Shown: positions 56,601-64,000 of the stretch, one piece after another
Layout of the letters: every line of letters starts with the position of its first letter
How positions within the stretch are numbered: position 1 is the stretch's first letter
From: Pleodorina starrii
Taxonomy: Eukaryota > Chlorophyta > Chlorophyceae > Chlamydomonadales > Volvocaceae
DNA length: 64,000 nucleotides
Assembly (NCBI GenBank): GCA_030267565.1
Contig: BRXU01000035.1
Coordinates: forward strand, 396,001 to 460,000
Direction: 5' to 3'
Translations under genes and position numbers: made by a program
The notes under the pieces: model-generated
Seen by the model: the letters and a program-made list of their open reading frames with translations, nothing else
Told to the model about the DNA's origin: nothing
The model's database searches: none

Positions 56601-59415
56601 CGAGCAAGCACATACCAGGTGGGAGGGGACGGTGCGGGGGGCGGAGAGGTACGTGAGCACAGCGGGGCAATGCAGCCCACTTGGAGGAACCCGGGGACAC
56701 ACCGTTCCCCTGGCCTGCAGTGCCTTCGATGCCCGGCTTTCCCTGCCGTACCCAACCCAGCCGGCCACCAGTCGGCAACCCCGTCGTTCACCTTTGCTGC
56801 CTTGCACGCTCGCCGGCTCGCCCTTGCTTCTTGTGCAGGGTGGAACGGATTGACATGGCCGCAGCTAGCCCGGCCGACCGGAACGACCGAGCAAGCACAT
56901 ACCAGGTGGGAGGGGACGGTGCGGGGGGGCGGAGAGGTACGTGAGAACAGCAGCCGAATGTCTGGGGCAATGCAGCTCAATCGGCGGAACCCGGGGACAC
57001 ACCGTTCCCCTGGCCTGCTGTGCTTTCGATGCCCGGCTTTCCCTGCCGTACCCAACCCAGCCGGCCACCAGTCGGCAACCCCGTCGTTGACCTTTGCTGC
57101 CTTGCACGCTCGCCGGCTCGCCCTTGCTTCTTGTGCAGGGTGGAACGGATTGACATGGCCGCAGCTAGCCCGGCCGACCGGAACGACCGAGCAAGCACAT
57201 ACCAGGTGGGAGGGGACGGTGCGGGGGGCGGGGAGGTACGTGAGAACAGCAGCCGACTGTCTGGGGCAATGCAGCTCAATCGGCGGAACCCGGGGACACA
57301 CCGTTCCCCTGGCCTGCTGTGCTTTCGATGCCCGGCTTTCCCTGCCGTACCCAACCCAGCCGGCCACCAGTCGGCAACCCCGTCGTTGACCTTTGCTGCC
57401 TTGCACGCTCGCCGGCTCGCCCTAGCTTCTTGTGCAGGGTGGAACGGATGGACACTGCGGCAGCTAGCCCGGCCGACCGGCACGACCGAGCAAGCGCATA
57501 CCAGGTGGGAGGGGACGGTGCGGGGGGCGGAGAGGTACGTGAGAACAGCGGGGCAATGCAGCCCACTTGGAGGAACCCGGGGACACACCGTTCCCCTGGC
57601 CTGCAGTGCCTTCGATGCCCGGCTTTCCCTGCCGTACCCAACCCAGCCCGCCACCAGTCGGCAACCCCGTCGTTGACCTTTGCTGCCTTGCGTGTTCACC
57701 GGCTCGCCCTTGCTTCTTGTGCAGGGTGGAACGGATGGACACGGCGGCAGCTAGCCCGGCCGACCGGAACGACCGAGCAAGCGCATACCAGGTGGGAGGG
57801 GACGGTGCGGGGGGCGGAGAGGTACGTGAGCACAGCGGGGCAATGCAGCCCACTTGGAGGAACCCGGGGACACACCGTTCCCCTGGCCTGCAGTGCCTTC
57901 GATGCCCGGCTTTCCCTGCCGTACCCAACCCAGCCGGCCACCAGTCGGCAACCCCGTCGTTGACCTTTGCTGCCTTGCACGCTCGCCGGCTCGCCCTTGC
58001 TTCTTGTGCAGGGTGGAACGGATTGACATGGCCGCAGCTAGCCCGGCCGACCGGAACGACCGAGCAAGCGCATACCAGGTGGGAGGGGACGGTGCGGGGG
58101 GCGGAGAGGTACGTGAGAACAGCAGCCGACTGTCTGGGGCAATGCAGCTCAATCGGCGGAACCCGGGGACACACCGTTCCCCTGGTCTGCTGTGCTTTCG
58201 ATGCCCGGCTTTCCCTGCCGTACCCAACCCAGCCGGCCACCAGTCGGCAACCCCGTCGTTGACCTTTGCTGCCTTGCACGCTCGCCGGCTCGCCCTTGCT
58301 TCTTGTGCAGGGTGGAACGGATTGACATGGCCGCAGCTAGCCCGGCCGACCGGAACGACCGAGCAAGCACATACCAGGTGGGAGGGGACGGTGCGGGGGG
58401 CGGAGAGGTACGTGAGCACAGCGGGGCAATGCAGCTCAATTGGAGAACCCGGGGACACGCCGTTCCCCTGACCTGCAGTGCCTTCGATGCCCGGCTTTCC
58501 CTGCCGTACCCAACCCAGCCGGCCACCAGTCGGCAACCCCGTCGTTGACCTTTGCTGCCTTGCGTGTTCACCGGCTCGCCCTTGCTTCTTGTGCAGGGTG
58601 GAACGGATGGACACGGCGGCAGCTAGCCCGGCCGACCGGCACGACCGAGCAAGCGCATACCAGGTGGGAGGGGACGGTGCGGGGGGCGGAGAGGTACGTG
58701 AGCACAGCGGGGCAATGCAGCTCAATTGGAGAACCCGGGGACACGCCGTTCCCCTGACCTGCAGTGCCTTCGATGCCCGGCTTTCCCTGCCGTACCCAAC
58801 CCAGCCCGCCACCAGTCGGCAACCCCGTCGTTGACCTTTGCTGCCTTGCGTGTTCACCGGCTCGCCCTTGCTTCTTGTGCAGGGTGGAACGGATGGACAC
58901 GGCGGCAGCTAGCCCGGCCGACTGGCGTGTTTGCCGGCTCCCGTACACGAGCACAGCAGCGGAATGCCACGGACGGTTCGAGCACCACTGCCATGGACCA
59001 TGCTGATCGGCGGGGGTTGGGGGCCGTTTCGGGATGCTCCCCTCAATGCTGCGGTACACAGGACAGCTCTAATCCGCAGGTTGGGCCGGGTACCACTGCA
59101 ACCACGGCCGACAATGAGGGCGGGGCCGGCATATGGGAGAACAGCACCGCAGTGTCAAGGGGCAACGAAGTCCGTTCAGAGGGACCCAGGGCTGCGCGGG
59201 CTGGGATGTGCGACCCTGACCTGCTATGCATCATGACTTGCTGTCTCCTTTACACCCTTCCGTCGTCTGACCCTCCCCTGACATGCCACAACCAACCTTG
59301 CCCTCCACCAATCGGCACGTCCCTACTTCGGCCCCGTTCGGTTGCCAGCTTGCCTTTGCTTTTGGCGCAGATGGACGTGGTGACAGTGAGCCCGACCGGC
59401 CGCTGGATGAACTAG
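53640..59415 (+). repeat. Tandem array of 287/299-bp units (~18 copies plus divergent ends)
   Basis: ggtggaacgga marks unit starts near 53,921, 54,209, 54,509, 54,808, 55,094, 55,381, 55,668, 55,967, 56,266, 56,553, 56,840, 57,140, 57,439, 57,726, 58,013, 58,312, 58,599 and 58,886. Spacing is ~287 or ~299; the longer units carry the extra agccgactgtctgg. Each unit has a clear acceptor (cttcttgtgcag), a 67-nt exon-like piece and a donor (cataccag/gtggga), with a second donor (gagag/gtacgtgag). A 67-nt exon would shift frame each time, so inclusion of all copies is unlikely. The final divergent unit has cag/atggacgtggtgac and a TAG at 59,413. Confidence 0.9.
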
Positions 59416-61160
59416 GATGGCGAGCAGGGGTGTCATGCTGGCAAAGGCGGCGGCTCGCAGGGTCGGGTTGAGGCCGACGAGAGCATGGCAGCGGGTAGGG
59501 GGGCAGCGACAGGGAGGAGTATGGCAACGGTGAGAGTGACGGGGAAGGGGCCAGCAGGTTGAGAGTGATGGGGAGTTCGGAAGAGAGGAGGGGGCATGGC
59601 AGAGCACGGGGGAGAGGGACAGGGAGGAGGATGCGGGCAGTGAGCTGTAATTCACAGCTGTGTTTGGCATGTATCAGGCGGCAACAGAGGCTACGGTTCT
59701 GAGGCAAAACGGGTTGTTGTCCAGGGTTGTAATTATTTGCCTGCACGACCTTGAAAGCAAATCAGTGACGCACAACTCGCAATTCAACTCACACGACGGG
59801 TGCACGACTTTGAAAGAAAATCACCGAATTTCGGACTGCGTGACAATCAGCCATGGGTACGGTCGGTTCGGGGTGGCTGAACCCTTGCCCAAGGGGCCCC
59901 ACGGCAGTGCAAAGCCGGATGGCCCAGCGGCTCTACCCCTCCGAGGGGGCTTTTTTTCTGCGAGCGACGTTACAAGGACGGGGAAGCCGAAAGAGCCCGA
60001 CCGGCAAGCCACACCACCTGGCGAGAAACCCAAAACCACAGCAGGGAGCCAAAGAGAGAGGAGCCAAGCAACTCCCAAACTCGCAGCGAGGACAGGGACA
60101 GGGGCAGCAAAAGGAGAGGAACCTCCGCTGCACGGGCGGCACACACGGCCACCCCTACCTCCAAGACATCAGGGCCCCAACAGCAACCACAACCCACACA
60201 AGCTCAACAGACAGGGGCGAAACCCACAACCCGCGAACGCAACAGCAACCACAAGCAACCCTGGCAAGCAGCCACAACACGCAAAACCAAACGGCCCACA
60301 AACCCGCCACGGAGCGTCACGGGAACAAGGGGTTGGTGTCGGCTTCCTTGAAGCCAGGAAAAAGGCGGGGCCCCGTTCAATCCGTGCGGGTTAAGTTCAG
60401 TGGTAGGGCGGCGAGGGCGTGAAGTGTGAGAGTGTCGACATTCCTGCTGATAGACAGCCAGAGCTTTGTTCCCGAAATGCCTGCTAGCCGAGTCGTTAGC
60501 AAGGCCTGCCGGCGCCGCGTGGAGCGCGTCATCCCGCCGGGTGCATGAGTGCATCGACCGAAATACGGCATCATTTCCAAAGCAAGCGGCGAGGACGTCA
60601 AGTGTGAGAGTGTCGACATTCCTGCTGATAGACAGCCAAAGCTTAACATCTGAAATGCCTGCGGCTTCAGCAATCTGCCCCATGAACGAAACGACCGCCG
60701 TGCAGTGTGCAACACGCCGGTTCCGATGGGCCATAGTTCTACACCAGGGGCCGGCTGTCGGATCGCCACCGGGCTTCCATGCAAGATGCACAGCTGACGG
60801 CAGCCGGCGCGTGGGTTACGAGCCGTACACTGTGCAACAACAAGCGCACGGGACACACAACCCGCTGCCCCCTGCACGCCAGCTGCTATGGGCCGCAGGG
60901 CTATTCCGAGGCATGGTGTGCGGCGCCCACAGGTGCCGTACAGAAGTGCAACCCTCACCTTCGGGATGGCTGAGGCCTCCCCGCCGTGTTTTGGCGGCTC
61001 TGTCCACATCCCTGTGGCTGCTCGCTGCTGCGGCACATGCTGTCGTCATGCGTAAGGCACCGCAGCGGGGAAGAGGACGGGGTTACGTGTGCATGAACAG
61101 CCCACGTCACAAGGGGCCCTTGTCCCAGCCGTGGGGAGGGGTTAGGTGGCGGACGCGGGG
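59416..61160. other. Region with scattered repeats, no supported gene
   Basis: A segment of ~80 bp containing gtgtgagagtgtcgacattc is duplicated at about 60,413-60,495 and 60,585-60,665. A partial copy of the downstream 223-bp unit lies at about 60,690-60,780. Long frames on both strands have no recognisable domain. Confidence 0.45.
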
Positions 61161-61164
61161 CGGC

Positions 61165-61745
61165 GGAAGGGTTGTGGGGCGAGGGAAGTGGGGATTCCCC
61201 GGAAAGGGGCCTGGCGAACCGATACACCCCCAACTGTACGACAGCCTTCCCATCTGCAACCCCATTCGCGCGGATACACAACCGAAACGACCGCCGTGCA
61301 GCGTGCAACACGCCGGTTCCGATGGGCCAGAGTTCTACACCAGGGGCCGGCTGTCGGATCGCCACCGGGCTGCCGTAGAACGGCCACGGAAGGGGTGTGG
61401 GGCGAGGGAAGTGGGGATTCCCCGGAAAGGGGCCTGGCGAACCGATACACCCCCAACTGTACGACAGCCTTCCCATCCGCAACCCCATTCGCACGGATAC
61501 ACAACCGAAACGACCGCCGTGCAGCATACAACACGCCCATTCCGATGGGCTATACTTCTACACAAGGGGCCGGCTGTCGGATCGCCACCGGGCTGCCGTA
61601 GAACGGCCACGGAAGGGGTGTGGGGCGAGGGAAGTGGGGATTCCCCGGAAAGGGGCCTGGCGAACCGAAACGCCCCCAACTTAAACGACAGCACTCCCAG
61701 CCGCAACCCCATTCGCGCGGACACACAACCGAAACCCTGTTGTAA
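61165..61745. repeat. 223-bp tandem repeat (~2.6 copies)
   Basis: gaagtggggattccccggaa recurs at 61,185, 61,408 and 61,631, a constant 223-bp period, with the rest of the unit nearly identical. The last copy is partial and diverged. Confidence 0.9.
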
Positions 61746-61779
61746 ACCCTGTTGTAGAACTGACTGCAGTGCTGCTTTG

Positions 61780-61935
61780 CTGCCCAGTTTGGCCTCCTGA
61801 ACGAAGTAAGGTGACATCTGGGTTGCCTGCGACCTGCTGTTGGTAGCAGAGCAGCCTGGAGGTTCGTGCCCGCCCAAGCCCATTGACGTTTACGGTCAGG
61901 AGCTTGAAGGTGGGCGCGCTCCCGTGGGCACTCAT
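61780..61935 (-). pseudogene. LINE AP-endonuclease N-terminal fragment
   Basis: Minus-strand frame from ATG 61,935 reads MSAHGSAPTFKLLTVNVNGL, then LLCYQQQVAGNPDVTLL. This is the N-terminal motif of the APE-type endonuclease of LINE elements (N in VNVNGL, then NPDVxLLQ). The match breaks off after about 45 residues at the 223-bp repeat region. Only this fragment is visible. Confidence 0.6.
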
Positions 61936-62397
61936 GGCTCCGCACCACAGGCCGCCCGTCGATAGGGGCGGTCAGTGTGGCAGGCGGCTTGGGCTCGGGC
62001 CTGCTGCAGCTAGCCCAGGGCAGCATCGATGAAGGAACGTGCGTGCCCGGGGGTAGGGCGCAGGCCACGTAGGAAAGGGTCCAGGGAGCACAGATGGTCA
62101 TGGTAGACCTTCAAATAAGCACCGATGGAGCCGCAATTGCCGGTCCCAGCTTTGATGGAGGGCTCCAGGGCTGATTGGGCCGCGGCCTTCATGTCGGGCA
62201 GCACAGGCGGGCACCGTGGGGACAGCCAGCTGTGGTTCTGTGACAGAAGGAGGGTGTCCAGCTGGTGCAGTGCCCGATGGCAGAAAGCTGCAACGACCGG
62301 GCGGGGTGTGTTTCAGTGGGCTGGAGCCCACTGAAACAACCACCAGGTAAACGAAAACTGGCGGTGGCGACAGGCAGCACCTAGAACGCCAAATACG

Positions 62398-62610
62398 TCC
62401 ATCAAGGGACTTAACCACACAGCGGACAACCAGGGGTTGGAGTAAGGGAGCAGGCGGTGAAGCTGCTTAATGTCGTACACTGTCACCAATGGTGACGGTA
62501 CGGCAAAGTAGTTCAGCATAAAACTAGCTTTGGGTAAAACGAACTCTTCTTGAACGCTTAGTATTACATTATTTACATAATGTTTAGCTCATGTAGAGGC
62601 ATTACGAAGG
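62398..62610 (+). promoter_or_regulatory. Uninterrupted paralogue of the DIRS insertion site; promoter region
   Basis: Matches 45,097-45,162 plus 53,247-53,395 with the junction at 62,462/62,463 and no 8.1 kb element between. It includes the inverted repeat gtcaccaatggtgac and the conserved tagctcatgtagaggcatta leader before the ATG at 62,611. Confidence 0.75.
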
Positions 62611-62949
62611 ATGACGTCATATATCGGGGACGATGTTAGGGAGCATTTATCACCTGTGATGGCACAGTACTTATGGGCAATTATAAACCCTAAGCAAAGA
62701 ACAGCAGAACTGCATGTAACAAGAGGTGGACATTTGTACCAGTTTACATTTGGCGACAATTTTTGGCGACAATTTAGCCATGCGACATACTTCTCGTCCG
62801 CACTGGAAATCAAGCACACAAAACCTATAAACACCTCCCTGTGTTATGTCACTTGCAGGCTACCGTGCGCTTGGCCCACAGCGCCCAACAGCCCAACAGC
62901 ACATTGGATCCACATGGATCCAAAAGTCCCAAAAGCGACTGAGTGGTAA
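62611..62949 (+). CDS. Unknown gene, first exon(s): MTSYIGDDVREHLSPVMAQY
   Basis: ATG 62,611 opens a frame to TAG 62,949. The first ~45 residues, including HVTRGGHLYQFTFGDNFW, look protein-like; the last part (SPTAHWIHMDPKVPK) may be intron read-through. A donor could lie near the first third of the frame. It is paralogous to the exon at 53,396. Later exon-like pieces occur at about 63,487-63,564 (acceptor atgtgcag; LQAYIDKIKTGQ before a gtgaat donor) and near 63,640 (YFDKVEVHGTTPAPAL), so the gene probably continues to the window edge. Family unknown. Confidence 0.4.
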   Translation: MTSYIGDDVREHLSPVMAQYLWAIINPKQRTAELHVTRGGHLYQFTFGDNFWRQFSHATYFSSALEIKHTKPINTSLCYVTCRLPCAWPTAPNSPTAHWIHMDPKVPKATEW

Positions 62950-64000
62950 CTGTGTCAGCTTCCTTGCATTCCTTTCATCAAAGCCTTACAAGACATATAT
63001 GTTTATTAGCTTATAAACGGCGCTGTAGTTCTGCGTGCCCTAACAGTTATCTCCGGTCGTCGGGCAACAATTTGCAATGGACGCACCATAGGTGGGCTCC
63101 GTAGACAGAACATAAATTGACAAATTGAGGTCGTCCTTACACTGGTTCTCGTCTGCACCATGCTTTGGGCGGCCAGAGGCGTACTTCGACCAGTGGAGAC
63201 TGCAAAATGTACAGTGTGTTGCGGGCCGTGGCTGCTTGCTGGAAGGCCGAACTCAACCTTATCGACGTCTACGAGGAGACAATGCTGCCGGAGATAGATA
63301 GCTAGGTTCGTGGACAAAGTCAATGTGCCCGAAGCGTCTTTGACTTTCCTCGTAGACATTGCAAGAGCCGCACTGAGACTCAAGTGATGCCGACTTCATG
63401 CAAGCTTTAAGATGTTAATAATCCTTCAGTGGAGCTTATATCAGGGAACACTGTTGACATTGTTGTTATTGCTGTTCATGTGCAGGTGATGCCGCGGGCT
63501 GGAAAGCTCTGCAGGCACAGTCAACAACCTGCAGGCCTACATCGACAAGATCAAGACCGGCCAGGTGAATCCCGCAAACGTTCCGCTGTTCTGTAAGCTG
63601 TCAGAGCCTCCGACCACGAAACCGAACGTAAAGGGCCCGATGTGGCTACTTCGACAAGGTGGAAGTCCATGGCACCACGCCTGCACCCGCCCTCACCATG
63701 TAAGTAACCCTTAGATTCAAATTAGGGTGCATTCGAGCATTTCACAGCACAACCCCTTGTCTTAAGCCAGCTGCATTCATGGCTGGCACGTCCCTATGGA
63801 CACGCGGCCCAGCGGCCAGCCTGCATGTGGCAAGCAGCCGCACCCGCCACGCTGCCAGGTTTGTATTAGGAAATTCCAATTCAGCAGGAGCTGTACGAGT
63901 TTGACGCACGGATTGCAGGGTGCCTGCTCGATCGCCGATGCCTCTCCCAGGTTCCAACACCCACGTCACACTGTTGCCCATCTTTTTGATTGCCTCGTAG
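62950..64000. other. Probable introns and exons of the preceding gene, unresolved
   Basis: Apart from the exon-like pieces at 63,487-63,564 and about 63,640-63,700, which are not in one simple frame, I see no supported feature. A minus-strand frame at 63,006-63,383 has no recognisable domain. Confidence 0.3.

Noticed and set aside
54046..58857. ORFs of 200-370 codons across the 287/299-bp array on both strands
   Set aside because: Period-driven open frames that shift frame from unit to unit; no known domain and no consistent start.
59660..60422. Basic, Thr/Asn-rich plus-strand ORFs
   Set aside because: Low complexity with overlapping alternatives in other frames, and no splice or domain evidence.

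Overview
The window looks like nuclear DNA of a volvocine green alga, most likely Chlamydomonas or a close relative. It has GC-rich genes with many small GT-AG introns, a TGTAA polyadenylation signal, tRNA-Asp-related SINEs, DIRS-type elements with split direct repeats, and TTTTAGGG-like telomeric motifs. I see no bacterial operons. All calls come from reading the sequence; no database search was run.

Layout. 1-1,107: no recognisable gene. 1,108-9,925: an ~8.8 kb minisatellite of a 14-bp alternating purine-pyrimidine unit, broken by 11 copies of a ~50-bp spacer and by two SINE insertions. 10,074-11,941: 3' exons of a DPF-motif-rich, endocytic-adaptor-like gene. 14,259-25,224: a coiled-coil gene with a tandemly multiplied 63-nt exon; one intron holds a 5'-truncated LINE (17,998-24,517; RT, RNase H, restriction-like endonuclease) flanked by target duplications. 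26,244-42,845: a choline-transporter-like (CTL/SLC44) gene, hit by a SINE at a splice acceptor (27,503-27,832) and by an 11.9 kb integrase-type retroelement in a later intron (30,113-42,042). 44,200-44,880: an AT-rich palindrome with G-runs and telomere-like repeats, a tRNA-like promoter and an AGTCAT cluster. 45,163-53,246: a decayed DIRS/kangaroo-like tyrosine-recombinase element, inserted in the promoter of a small gene whose paralogue near 62.5 kb preserves the empty site. 53,640-59,415: a 287/299-bp tandem array. 59.4-64 kb: further repeats, a LINE endonuclease fragment and the second paralogue.

The most interesting object is the 30-42 kb retroelement. It has gag/protease, then pol with a Ty3/gypsy RT and RNase H, HHCC/DDE integrase, PHD finger and chromo/tudor-like tail. 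Between RNase H and integrase lies a ~700-residue insert whose core resembles a DNMT3-type cytosine-5 methyltransferase lacking the catalytic Cys motif. Its terminal repeats are arranged L - body - B - L - B, a split-direct-repeat layout known from tyrosine-recombinase elements, yet the element has TG...CA ends and a 4-bp target duplication typical of DDE integrases.

Several genes and elements need 1-nt (or 8-nt) corrections to keep frame, often at homopolymers. That points either to decay or to uncorrected base errors in the assembly, and it limits the certainty of every pseudogene call here.
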